A program made the position numbers and the translations under genes. Shown here in pieces: positions 35,184-46,700 of a stretch of DNA of 64,000 nucleotides (its first letter is position 1; each line of letters begins with the position of its first letter). The notes under the pieces were generated by a model. That model worked only from the letters and a program-made list of their open reading frames with translations, did no database searches and was not told the origin of the DNA. The DNA is from Pochonia chlamydosporia 170 (Eukaryota; Ascomycota; Sordariomycetes; Hypocreales; Clavicipitaceae), in NCBI RefSeq assembly GCF_001653235.2, contig NC_035793.1:2046001-2110000 (forward strand), written 5' to 3'.

Positions 35184-36871
35184 ATGTCGTCCGACTACGC
35201 CCTGTCTGCGTCTCACAAGGAGGTTTGTCTTTACCCCACCATGGACGAAGACCATGGGTGACTCAATTGAAGAGATGTCGGAGCTGACAATGGCTGCTTT
35301 CTAGATGCTCGAGAAGTCTCTTCTCGACTCTGACCCCGAGGTCGCCTCCATCATGGTACGTTTCGCCAATACTTGACAAGCTTCCGCCAGCTTCGCCGTA
35401 TCCCGATGTCACAGTCATTCTGATAGGTCACTATAGAAAGATGAGATTCAGCGTCAGCGAGAGTCTATTGTTCTCATTGCCTCTGAGAACATCACCTCCC
35501 GTGCCGTCTTCGACGCCCTCGGCTCCCCCATGTCCAACAAGTACTCCGAGGGTTATCCCGGCGCTCGTTACTATGGTGGCAACCAGCACATCGACCAGAT
35601 TGAGTTGCTCTGCCAGAAGCGAGCTCTTGAGGCCTTCCACCTTGACTCTGAGAAGTGGGGTGTAAACGTCCAGTGCTTGTCTGGCAGCCCTGCCAACTTG
35701 CAGGTTTACCAGGCCATCATGCCTCCTCACGGCCGTCTCATGGGTCTTGACCTTCCCCACGGTGGCCATCTTTCTCACGGTTACCAGACTCCTCAGCGAA
35801 AGTAAGCTTCTGTTGTGCCTTGGTGTTTCGAATTTATGCCGCCTTCGGAGTTGTCATGTACTGATCCATTGTCTTCGCAGAATCTCTGCTGTCTCTACTT
35901 ACTTCGAGACCATGCCCTACCGAGTTGACCTCGAGACTGGCATCATCGACTACGACACCCTTGCTAAGAACGCCATCCTCTACCGCCCCAAGGTCCTCGT
36001 CGCCGGTACCTCTGCTTACTGCCGCCTGATTGACTACAAGCGCATGCGCGAGATTGCTGACTCTGTTGGCGCTTATCTCGTTGTCGACATGGCTCACATT
36101 TCTGGTCTAATCGCTGCTGAGGTTATCCCTACCCCCTTCCAGTACGCTGATATCGTCACCACTACCACCCACAAGTCTCTCCGTGGTCCCCGTGGTGCCA
36201 TGATCTTCTTCCGCAAGGGCGTCCGCTCCGTCGATGCTAAGACTGGCAAGGAGACTCTCTATGACCTCGAGGGTCCCATCAACTTCTCCGTCTTCCCCGG
36301 TCACCAGGGTGGACCTCACAACCACACCATCACTGCTCTGGCTGTTGCTCTCAAGCAGGCTCAGACTCCCGAGTTTAAGGCTTACCAGGAGAAGGTTGTC
36401 TCCAACGCCAAGGCCCTCGAGAACACCTTCAAGACTCTTGGCCACAAGCTCGTCGCCAACGGTACCGACAGCCACATGGTTCTCCTTGATCTCCGCCAAT
36501 TCTCTCTGGATGGTGCTCGCGTTGAGGCTGTCCTTGAGCAGATTAACATCGCTTGCAACAAGAACTCTATTCCCGGAGACAAGAGCGCTCTCACCCCTTG
36601 CGGCATCCGTATTGGTACCCCTGCCATGACCAGCCGTGGCTTCGGTGAGAAGGACTTCGAGCGCGTTGGCAAGTACATTGACGAGAGCATCAAGATCTGC
36701 AAGGAGGTTCAGGCTGCTCTGCCCAAGGAGGCCAACAAGCTCAAGGACTTCAAGGCCAAGGTTGCCAGCGGCGAGGTTCCTCGCATCAACGAGCTCCGCA
36801 AGGAGATCTCTGCCTGGACTAGCGCTTTCCCCCTCCCTGTTGAGGGCTGGCGCCTGGACGCTGGCATCTAA
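35184..36871 (+). CDS. SHM2: Serine hydroxymethyltransferase, cytosolic
   Basis: PLP enzyme converting serine and tetrahydrofolate to glycine and 5,10-methylene-THF, central to one-carbon metabolism. Exons 35184-35222, 35305-35355, 35437-35801 and 35881-36871 give 481 aa, the normal length. The first two exons are tiny (13 and 17 codons), so the N-terminus [18 protein letters not shown] is only visible after splicing. Diagnostic blocks are [32 protein letters not shown] and [13 protein letters not shown], with the PLP lysine at about residue 250. There is no presequence, so it is the cytosolic isozyme. Codons are strongly biased to C-ending forms (CTC, GCC, AAG), much more than in the neighbours, which fits high expression. 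Confidence 0.97.
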
Positions 36872-38049
36872 ATGTCAGCCTCACCCGATGGGTATGGAAT
36901 CGAAATAGACGGAATGGGATTATGATGGCATGAAAAAGGGGTGGAGTACAGCTCTACATCCGAGGAATTTAACATGGGATGAAGCCAAAAAGGCGAATGT
37001 TCAACAACTTGCATTTAACGGGCTGGCGCACTTGATATCTATTTATTTATATTAACCAAACCCTTTCCTTTGTATTTTTTTTTCGGAATATGTTGGAAGG
37101 AATAGGAGTTGTCGGAGACAACGGGAATCAACTTGCAAAACAGAAGTGGCTGTTTTATATACATTCACAGAGGCGCTCAACGCTCCAGAGTATCAATACA
37201 CTGGTTTATCCAGATTAAGGAGACAACCTGAAATTATGTGCATTTATTTAACCACGGTGCTTTTTGTGACACGTCGCCCTTGATTCATACACACTCACAT
37301 GCACCAATGTAGGCAAACTACTTGTTCAGCAAAGTATCTCATTAAATTGGCTACTGACTACCGACCACCACTCTTGGATACAAAACAACAGAAAAGCAAA
37401 CCACCACTCATCCACTGAAAACTACTCTGACCAAAGCGCCAAGCAAGCATATATCTGGAAAATGAAAGTGAAAAAAAGGAGTCCATTGTAAACCAAGTCC
37501 TATCAATATCCCACCGTTACCAATTTCCATTTCCATCCAACAACCTGAAACAAAATGTATCCATAAGACGACTTGACTTTTTTTGCAATACCGCCCCCCC
37601 TATGACGAAACAGCAAAAATCTTGACGTGGGACAGACATGAATTTGCCTGCCTTGTAGCTCTATCGGGAGCGACGTGAGGAAAGGACGCAAAGCAGATGC
37701 CTATGCTCAAGCAAGACATGAAGAATGAAAATGGTGTTGGAAAAAAAATATAGAATGCGTGTAGAATGTTTCGAAATACACTAATAGCACAAAATAGCCT
37801 TTGGCCCTCTACCAATGGGAGCGACCTTGGTCCGCTGGAATGGCCTCCCTGATGAGGGCTAGAATAAAGGTAACAAAAAAGTAACAATATCCAGCTAGTT
37901 TATGAAGCTTGGGATATTCAAACGGCGACGATATAGTCGCAATGTCAACTCTCCTAAATTGAGAGGATGGTCCGCACGGATTCTTATATGTACAGTTCTG
38001 ATGGGTGGGTGTTGTGTATGCCGGGGTTTGAAGTGCTGTGTAGAGGAAG
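36872..38049. other. Convergent 3' intergenic region, SHM2 / SPT7
   Basis: 1.2 kb, AT-rich, with T- and A-runs near 37070-37085 and 37740. No gene is supported. Confidence 0.6.
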
Positions 38050-41000
38050 CTACTGAGCAATACTCTCCGGGCTCATCATAGCAATGTTGTCATCTTTTTC
38101 GGTCTGGCTCGTACCAGCTTGACTTTGTGTGCTATCTGTTCTTTCCATGCTTGCAGCAAGGGCGAGAAGGGCCGGATTAGGCGGAGGTACGGGGGTGACA
38201 GTGATTGATTTCTTCTTGGCTGGGGTTGTGTTGGTCGATCCTGCTGCTGCATTGCCCTTTTCTGGTGATGCGTTGGCCTTGGCTTCGGCTGCTGCTGCTG
38301 CAAGCTCCATTTTCTTCTTCTTCTTTGCCAGTGCGAGCTGTTCTCGTGGTGGACGTTTCTGCGCAGATATAATTTTACCGCTGGCTCCGAGACGTGGGCG
38401 AGGCTTTCGCTGTTTAACAGGTAGGTCCTCGTCCTCAACAAGAGGTTGATCGCCATTGGCGTGCAATTTGGCCAGGAAGAAGTTCTTGACGAGACCGATT
38501 TCTTCCTGAATGCCGTCGTTCGTGACAGGCTCGGAAGCCGGCAATGCCTCGAACAAATCGGCTGATGTTTCGCCTGCCGTCTGTGTTTGCATCTGGTATT
38601 GGCTTCTGACTCTGCTGTGAAGGAGATGAAATGGAACGGAGAATGAGTCGAGGCCCATTTCCTTGTCCAACCCAAGGGCCTTGAAGCCGAAGAAGTCCTC
38701 GCCAAGATCATCGGCGAAGTCGCCACTCATGAATTGGTCACTACCATCCTTAAAGGCCCCCACACCGTCGGCTCCAGCATCCGTCGAGAGGGCTGGCCGC
38801 AGAAGATCTGTGAGATGCAGCTTCATACGTTCGTGGAGAGTTCCAAGCCTCGAGCTCAACCGGTCAACGTCGTCCTTAACATAGCACTCGAGCGACGCTA
38901 CATCGTGGCCGCTTTCCTCCAGCGTGTGTAGAACAACTTCTTCGGGCGTGAATCGTGGCTGTGTCTGTGGCCCTGCAGGCGTTTGTACTGCTGTCTTTTC
39001 GGATTCGCGATAAATGTTGAACGTCTTCACAAGCTTTTGGAAATAATCAGCAGCGATCCCCGTCAAAGTGTCAACAGCCGATGGTTGCAGCTCCTCGAAA
39101 CCTGTGTGGTAAAGAATCTTCGCAACAGATCGCTTAAGGGCATTCTGGCATGTTTCCGCTGCCATTACAGGTCCGTCGTCGGATATAAAGTGTGGCTCGA
39201 TATCTTGCTCCAAGAATATCTCCGTATTCGACTTGGGAAATTGATTTGTGTAAACCTGAGACTGGACCTGCATTTGCTTAATCACTGAGATCTTGGTCGC
39301 AAGCTTTCTGGTTTCCTGGATCTGGTGAATGTTATCATCCATCTTCTTCGTCAATCGGCTCTTTGGCGCAGTAAAGGTCCCTGGCGGAACGAGCTTCAGG
39401 AATTCTTCATGCTGATTGATGACATGTCCTTCTCCGTCCTCAACCCATTGAAGATTAGGCTTGATATCAGGAATACTGGTTAGGGAATTGTAGTAATCAG
39501 GCATGACTTGCTCTGTTTCCTCGTCAATGCCCTCGGCGAGTGTCTCTGGCTGCTTGTTCGCAGATGCATCCTTTCCCGCACCGGCGGCACTGCCCAGATG
39601 TGGATGTGCGGCAATGCCCATGGCTTCTGCTTCTCTTTGATGCTTCAGGAACCATCGCATACCAGCTCGATTTCTCAGGAGGGCTGGGGCGTCAGTATTC
39701 AGACTATTCTCTTTAAAGAGGAGGTGCCGTTCTTTTGCAGCCAACGCTCGGTCCTTTTTGGTAGTCTGCTTCCAAATCTTGTACTCTTCGTCTTCGTAAG
39801 CCTGTTCTGCTGCTTCGCCAAATGCTTGGTTGAGTGCCATGCTACTAAGACTTGGTCCATCAATGTCCATGGCGTCAGCGTTGCTCGCAATGCCCGAATG
39901 CCCATTCAATGCGCCTGAAGGAGTGATGGAGCCAGCTACTGGTGGAGTTGAAAACCCGCTTCCATCAACCTCAGAACCTTCCCTCCCAGCTTTTCCAAGC
40001 AGCCCGTTGAGCTGCAAAACCGGTTTTTGGTCGACCACCGGCGTGTCCTCCTTCTGGTCGCTAGGAGCGGTACGCGACTTGACACCTTTGGTAGTGGCTT
40101 TTCTACCACGAGACGACATTATCGGCTCGTCGTCGGAATCATCACCACCATCATCTTCGCCTCCATTCTGTTTGCGTCTCTCTTCGGCCTCCACTTCAGC
40201 CCGAGAGCGAATGGCTAGATCGGGGATCAAAGGAATCAATTTTTCGGCTTCTTTCCGCATGCCGTTCGCCATTCTACGGAGAGGATGGTTCATGTCCTGG
40301 TTGTACTTTAAACAATTGTCCCAAATGAGGTTGAGATCTGTGACAAAATCCGTCTTGGATTTGTACGTCAAGGATTTGAGTTTCTTGGTCATTGTGCCAA
40401 GATCCATTGGGTTTTTGATAACTAGGGGCAGAATTCCTTGTCAGTAGAGTGCCGAGGCTAACAGGCTGTCGCAGCCCCCGGTGGTAAACCAAAACTCACA
40501 ATTATAATAATCAGGTGCTTCCCTTTTGTTAACTCTGGATAGAAATGGCGTAGAATATTCTGTATGGGCCTTGAGTTCCGTCAAAACTTTCTCGAGGGCC
40601 TCGTATAACTCTTCCTGGTTGACGTTCTCTTCACTCGCCCATTTACTTCGGTTTTTGCGAACCTCGTTCATGAGGAGCCTTAGTTCAGCATCTGAAGCAC
40701 GTACTTGGTCGCGCTTCATGTCAATTCTAGCAATGAGATGTTTAAGGGTCAGACTTGAGGCGCCAAGGTTCGCACTGCTCAGCGACCCTTGGTTGCTTGC
40801 CTGCGCTCCCCCTGCGCCATTGGTCTGATTATTATCCATCTCAGCTTGGAGCTGTTTTTCTGAGTCTTCCAGCCGTTGCTGCTCTAGCATCGCTGTACGA
40901 TCATTTTCGAGCGTATAGATAATAGTGTGGAAGCTGCGCCTGGCTGCTTCCTCGGTGGCAAGCCTTGCCTCTTCCAATTTGTTGATGGTATCATCATCGC

Positions 41001-41595
41001 TTTCGATGCCTTTGCTTTTACTTTGCGAATCGTCTTGGCTGGATTTGGTCTTTTCTGCTAGCTTTCCTGGCGAGTTAACAGAATGGACCGGGGAGCTGCC
41101 GGACTTGGATGGTGATAATAGGGAGTTGGCAGCGACAGAGGCGGCAGAACCCTGAGCCTTCAACGGGGCAGGCGCAGCCGGTGCTTCATCTTCGTCTTCT
41201 TCGTCATCGTCATCGTAGTCATCTTCGTCAATGGCGCGTTTCGCCTTTTTGAAGGGCGGCTCTTTGATGGGTTCGTGGTCGGTGGTGGGGGGGAGCGTCA
41301 GGGTGGGTGTCGGGGCACGACGCTTCATGCCGGCAATCGCGTCAACATTGTAAGAGCCATCCTCAGCAAATAACAGCGCAATTTTGTCCTCGGTCTTGCG
41401 ATACAAATCTGCAAAGAGGGCACGGCGGTTCTCTTCTTCGATATCAACGGGTGCCTCAGGCACCAACCCTACAGTGCTGTCGACGGGGGTCTGGGTACGC
41501 GCCGTTCCATCATCAAGATGATTCAAAGACCTGCTACTGTTTGTATGCTGTAGGGCCGGAAGTGGCCAGGCTGGCTGGCCGTTGGAAATGGACAT
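38050..41595 (-). CDS. SPT7: SAGA complex subunit Spt7 (bromodomain plus histone fold)
   Basis: An 1155-aa chromatin protein from exons (complement) 40500-41595 and 38050-40421. The 78-nt intron lies inside the bromodomain and creates Phe366 across the junction. N-terminal features: [11 protein letters not shown], an NLS-like FKKAKR followed by a long Asp/Glu run. The bromodomain spans about 300-410 and includes [15 protein letters not shown] and [13 protein letters not shown], plus [10 protein letters not shown] with the acetyl-lysine-binding Asn. The histone-fold segment at about 790-860 ([32 protein letters not shown]) is where yeast Spt7 pairs with Taf10. The C-terminus is Ala/Lys-rich. 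Spt7 is needed for SAGA assembly and is nuclear. Size and domain order match fungal Spt7. Confidence 0.92.
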
Positions 41596-43251
41596 GTTGG
41601 GCCCGTGGCGATGAAAGCGACAAGTCGGCGCGGTGTCGCCATGCGCGGTGAGATGCGCTCGCGTAGGGCCGAACTGGGGGAGATTGGAGCGGTTACAACG
41701 TCATGGGTCGAAAGAGCGACATTGATATAGATGGAGGACGTCGTTTTGCGACAATCGAGATGGCGATGGTGGTGCTTTGATGGATCGCGACAGGTGCGAT
41801 TTGTCGGCGGATCAAGAGGTGAGGTTGAGGATTCGGGGAGAGCGTGGTACCGCACCTCTTTCCCGAAGCGGGACTTTCTCCCAGGCTCAGGCGCAGGCGT
41901 AGGCCTGGTGGACTGGGGGTACTGAGAGAGTCCGGTCTGGTCTGGTCAAGGTTCCAGTCATCCAAGCACTCAAGTAGGTACTTCTCGCCCTCGCCGTGAG
42001 TACAAATGCCTATCGTTCTGACCACAGAAGCAATGAAAATTGTGTGCATACGTGAAAATTCAAATAATTTCCAACAGTGACGCGCTTCAGAACATGGTCA
42101 ATTTTTATACTGCTTCAACTTGTCCATGCGCCAGTTACCTGCTGGCTTGTGCATATTGGACGTGCGAGCTGGCTGGGTACATGTCAACTACCAACCAGCC
42201 TCAGGTGCCCCCTGGCGGTGCTCCCCCACGGGCCGCGCGAACGCCGGACCGCCTCAGCGACTCTCTGTCGCCCAGGATTGTTGAAGGCAGTCACTGCACT
42301 TGACTTGTCACGTGATGTGACTGAGCAATGTCAAGGATTGATTAGTAACTCGGGTAAGATGTGCTCCCTGCAGATGGTCCCATGCCTGGCCTTCCTTGTG
42401 GTTCAGAAGGAACAGCTGCCTCTAGTTGACAAGCAGTTATATGAAGAGAGGACATAAGTAGAATGGCACGTCGTCACCCAATGCAACCGGAGGCGTGTTG
42501 ATTTGTTCAACAGCTTTTGCCTCCTAATGACGACCACTGTAGGTGGCTCACCTAGCACACGTTTTGCGCAAGTAGCGTACGTTGCCTCATAGAGGACAAT
42601 CTAATCGGCTTGAAGAGACCTGGACCACTCAGTGTCTGGGTTGGGTGGAAGTTGACATGCAAAGTGTGGTGATCTAGCAGGCTATGAAGTCATGCGGGGC
42701 CATGCTCGAGTCTGCCAGCAAACTGTCAGCACTCACTCAGCCAGCCCACACATGATGCAGTTGAGCCTGGTTGGATCGAGCACCTTGACATCTGGACAGT
42801 CTGGTGGGACCAGACTTACATACTAGGTACGTATTCTGGTTGCAGGGGCCAGTCCCTGCCATCCATGTCCAGTCTGGCTTGTACTCCAATCGTTCGTCAC
42901 CCACGCCAGACCCAACGACCATTTAGCCAGGCTTCAACATTCCCAGCCTCACACTGCCAACTTGCAATCTCTACAAATTTTTGAACCGCCTTCACTTGTT
43001 CGGGGAATAATATCTGAATTGCATCCTGCGCCAGCCTAATCCCGGCATTCCGCTTGGCGAAACGTATGCAAGTGCAATACCCTTGACCTCTCACGAATAG
43101 CTTGCACAAGCTAAGGTAGCCTTGGCTTCAACCAGCACTACCAACTCTCGGTCAACGACTTTCGGCCAATTTGATCGCGCACACTGCTACATCCTCTACT
43201 AGACGACTTTCTGTACACCCACCAGCTTCTTCTGGAGCCATTACTGGCAAT
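41596..43251. promoter_or_regulatory. Divergent promoter region, SPT7 / VanZ-like gene
   Basis: 1.66 kb between opposite start codons. Contains GTCTGG copies at 41935 and 41940, and further GTCTGG/CCAGAC copies at 42799, 42810 and 42872. Short open frames (e.g. 42077-42457) look non-coding. Confidence 0.5.
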
Positions 43252-43927
43252 ATGCGCATACGTCTGCCCTTTGCAGGTAATACCACACCCACTCCCATAA
43301 TCATGGACAACCAATTGACCAATGTGATTCCTTTCAGGTGTCTTCCTGCTGTTGCTCATGATAGCAGGATATGCCGGCCTTAGCAAGCTTCAAATCGGAC
43401 AATACGTCAACGACAAAGCTTTACACGCCGGAACCTTCTTCCTGCTCACAATTGTATTCTACTGGATCGTCGACACCAATCGCCGCCGAACGCTGAACAT
43501 GACACTGGTTGTTTGCACATTGTGCCTTGGCGTGGGTTCCGAATTCTTGCAGAGCTTCCTCCCCAACGACCGCGACTTTGACTTGTACGATATCGTGGCG
43601 AATGTCGTCGGCAGCTTGCTTGGCCTGGGTTTGTGCTCGTGGTACCACAAGCGCATGCTGGAACGTAAGCGACAACGAAAATCGTACAATCCCGTCCCGG
43701 GTGAAGACGAGGAAGACGTGGAGTTGGGTCAAGGCCAGGAGAGTGGTGTTATTGAAGCTGGGCCTTCGAGAGAACGCACGTTGGAGGAAGAGGTGGACAA
43801 CTGGGATGAAAATGCTCCGGATGACTGGGATGAGGAAGACGGACCACAGGCTACGGCCGCTCCCGCTGCCACAAGTACAGAACCTGATACAGCGGACATT
43901 GGCGACGCAAAGAAACGAACGGATTAG
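43252..43927 (+). CDS. VanZ-like family membrane protein with acidic C-terminus
   Basis: A 204-aa protein from exons 43252-43276 and 43338-43927; the first exon codes for only eight residues plus one base (MRIRLPFA). Four hydrophobic segments are visible: an N-terminal VFLLLLMIAGYAGL, then FFLLTIVFYWIV, TLVVCTLCLGVG and VVGSLLGLGLC. VanZ-family signature positions are present: DKALHAGTFFLL and GSEFLQSFLPNDRDFDLYDI followed by NVVGSLLG. After about residue 115 the chain is cytosolic and very acidic (EDEEDVELG, WDENAPDDWDEEDG). VanZ is named from a bacterial teicoplanin-resistance accessory gene, but most members have no known function. A role here is unknown. Confidence 0.85.
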
Positions 43928-44761
43928 GCCCCCTTGCCTAGAGCGTGAGGCTGTGAGGCTTTGCGCTTGCTACGAGCATGACTAAAGAGATTCACCTTGG
44001 GAACTGGCGTTAAATACAGCGATAGGTTATAGTCAGCGATTTTATGAGTATGTGTATGATATTAATATGATATACCAAGCTTTAACTGTTTTGATGTGCA
44101 GGCGAATTCTTCTTGCGATGCATGACCCGTTTGACATCCACTGATACATGCCTCACAAACAGCCTCTCTTGACAAGATAATTTGACCTCTCGAGAAGCTA
44201 CATACTAGCATACCCACCAGTGGAATTTGCATACCATCGCGTTCATGTCCGAGCTTATTATACTTTCTGTTGTTGTCATTCGTGAAAGCTTGAGCAGCTC
44301 TACCGGATTATATAAGCTCAGACGCGGATTCAGCTAAGTACTGGTATAACACAGCTATTACTTGTTTACAACCTATCGATTGACGGAGGACTATATTAAA
44401 CGGTCTAGCGTGGACTACCTTTTCTCGTAAAGCCTCCGCTGGGACGGGGGCCGCACCTCCATCATCGACTGTCCAAATGTCCAAATACTTGAGATCCCTC
44501 ACCGTAACTAATAAACGGAAATTCCGATTGACCCTGATGAGATCACAGGCGGTAATGTCGCTGAATGTGAAACCATGGTATAGAAGTGAATACATCTAAA
44601 GAATGCTCCCGGATTCTTCCTGTTACATCTGCCTGACACTTCTGTTCACTGGGGCCTTATTGGGTCGGTCGTCGGAGAGATTGAGATGGTTTGTCGGCCT
44701 AAAAGGCAAGTGAGACTGTGGCAGGGGCGGTGGACTTTTACGGGTTACTACCCATGCGTGG
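43928..44761. other. Convergent intergenic region with a possible degenerate F-box-like fragment
   Basis: 834 bp between two stop codons. A 95-codon minus-strand frame at 44308-44595 reads FTFSDITACDLIRVNRNFR near its start, which resembles the second half of an F-box. The preceding half is missing or out of frame. The rest shows nothing. Confidence 0.4.
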
Positions 44762-45836
44762 TTAAATGGTCATAAGCACAGGCTGACCCTGCTTATCCGT
44801 CACGGCCTTGTGTACTTGGTCTGGTTCATCTCGTGGATAACTTTTGAGAAGCTTCTGGCCAGCCTTTCCAAAGGAGCCAGAACCCATGACCATTGGCCTC
44901 GCGACGTCAAATAAAGCCGATGTGTTATCTATGCCCTCTGTTTCCGGTACTGTAACCATCCCTCTAATATCTCGATGGATCTTGTATCGAGTGCCGACTA
45001 GCACAAATTTGGAGAAGCATGATGGTAGGATGCTGGCATCATCAAAGTCCACCACGGTGATGGAATCATCATCACCTATTATGAAGTTGCCTAGCCAGAT
45101 GTCAGAGTAACAAAATACCATTGGTTCCTGAGCCAGATTTTGAACGCGGTGTTTGGCCTTGGTCATGGAAAGAAACTACCGCACCAAAGAATTAGTATTA
45201 TGCAATGGGTCAAAAGTAAAATCTCATGAGATAACCCACTTTATTGAAATGGGTCTCCAATTCAGTTACATTACGGTAGTGACGGCCACACTGGTTTTCG
45301 CTAAAGAGCCCGTGGCGGATTCCCTCGCCGTTTGCCGCCGCGGGTCGAGAACGATCTGGTACTGGGATGCGGTGCAACTCAGACAAGGCAAACGCTATCT
45401 GTTTATAGATCCGATCTTTTGTTTCCTCGTCGTTGGCCGCACCCTCCAAAAGCTGCGCTGCCGTTTTCCCTCGAACGTATTCCATGACAAAATATGTTCG
45501 ATATGCGCACCTATTTAGAGGATCACTTTTATGAGGGATTGCTACTCGACAGCCGTAGTACATAGCTGGCGCTTTAACCGGCGAGTTCATCTGGCGAAGC
45601 CCATCATGGGCCATTTTCGTTGCAGCCAGCCCATTCCAAACCAAAGAGTGCGCATATTTGATAAAATATGATGGAGATTTTGCATGTGGAGGCCAATTTA
45701 GGCTCAAAGAATAGCCAAGCTCGTGCCTCTTGGTACAAAAGCGGACAAGTTCCGCTGGCGTAGGAAGCGGTGTTGTGATGTGTGGAGGGACGGGTGAGCC
45801 GAACCATTCCCTGTTCATGTACACTATTTCTGACAT
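44762..45836 (-). CDS. APH-like small-molecule phosphotransferase (protein-kinase-like fold)
   Basis: A 336-aa protein from exons (complement) 45240-45836 and 44762-45175. The donor is the less usual GTGGGT; the phase-0 junction restores FNK|FLSMTKAK. Fungal members of the aminoglycoside-phosphotransferase-like family are numerous and mostly uncharacterised. Visible features: an RTYFVMEYVRGKTAAQLL hinge block, ALSELHRIPVP, and the catalytic region FCYSDIWLGNF with D224 and N229. The DFD-type metal motif VVDFDDA has D242. The usual His-Gly before the catalytic Asp is replaced by Tyr-Ser. Asp and Asn are intact, so activity is possible. The substrate is unknown and drug resistance should not be inferred. 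An 18-bp minisatellite lies 89 bp upstream of the start. Confidence 0.8.
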
Positions 45837-46700
45837 GGTGGATGTGATAGTTGTTGTTGAGCTGGTGATGATGAAGTTGCAGGGGGAAGGAGAGAGTTGA
45901 TCACTGGATGGCGTCGAGGACGATGTTGGACGAGGAAGACGAGTTGGACGAGGAAGACGAGTTGGACGAGGAAGACGAGTTGGACGAGGAAGACGAGTTG
46001 GACGAGGAAGACGAGTTGGACGAGGAGGATAGCACGTGATAAGCTATGATTACCTAGGTACTTGACTGGCGACAACGGCGTCTTGCTTCAATGTTGGTTC
46101 TTTGGGTCAGATATAATTAGAAATAATCTGGCATGAAAGGCAAAATAATTTGTTTCGTGTTGGTCAACTAGAATTAGGATGCGGTGGTCCCAACGCAGTT
46201 GATCAGACATATAAGGCTGGATAGCTGGCCATACCTAAGCTTCAACCAACTTTTGTGTGACGATTGAAAAGCTGGCCATGATAACAGAACAAGGAGAGTT
46301 ATACACCCATTGGCCACAGTACTACCACTTACTGAAACTGTTCATGTCTCCTTTCGCGTCGGGTTCTGTCCAACAGCCTTTAATTAGATGAACATGGCTA
46401 TTTGAGGCGACGATTTGAAAGCCTTGTACACTTGCATGTACTACCTCAAGGGGGCACGGCAGCTTTCGCCATAAACTTAGAAAACAAGAGATATTTTCGT
46501 ACACTCTTACGCAAACAAGGAACTTGGTATCAAAAGCAAGAGATATTCTCGCACGTTCATGCAAAAACAATGAACTTCGCGGGGATAAGTAGAACGATAC
46601 ATCCTCGAGGTGTCTCCCTCTTTCCTTGATACGCAAACCAACTCATCTGCTTTTTTATCAACATCCTTTTTTGTGCCAATCCTCATTGAACTTTCTCAGT
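45837..46700. promoter_or_regulatory. Divergent intergenic region with minisatellite
   Basis: 864 bp between the APH-like and the unrecognised gene, holding the minisatellite at 45925-46032, a CACGTG E-box-like hexamer at 46033-46038 and a TACCTAGGTA palindrome at 46051-46060. No gene is supported. Confidence 0.5.
45925..46032. repeat. 18-bp minisatellite, five perfect copies plus one diverged
   Basis: Tandem unit GTTGGACGAGGAAGACGA starts at 45925, 45943, 45961, 45979 and 45997; a sixth copy from 46015 ends differently. The unit length is a multiple of three, so both strands stay open: one reads Leu-Asp-Glu-Glu-Asp-Glu, the other Leu-Val-Gln-type repeats. No gene structure puts either reading in a protein. 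Confidence 0.93.

Noticed and set aside
36107..36499. 130-codon minus-strand frame opposite SHMT
   Set aside because: Arises from the strong codon bias of SHMT; no domain.
38129..38449. 106-codon plus-strand frame within the 3' end of SPT7
   Set aside because: Antisense to the Ala/Lys-rich SPT7 tail; low complexity and no motif.
45824..46075. 83-codon minus-strand frame with Leu-Val-Gln repeats
   Set aside because: Produced by the 18-bp minisatellite, whose unit is a multiple of three; no other evidence of a gene.
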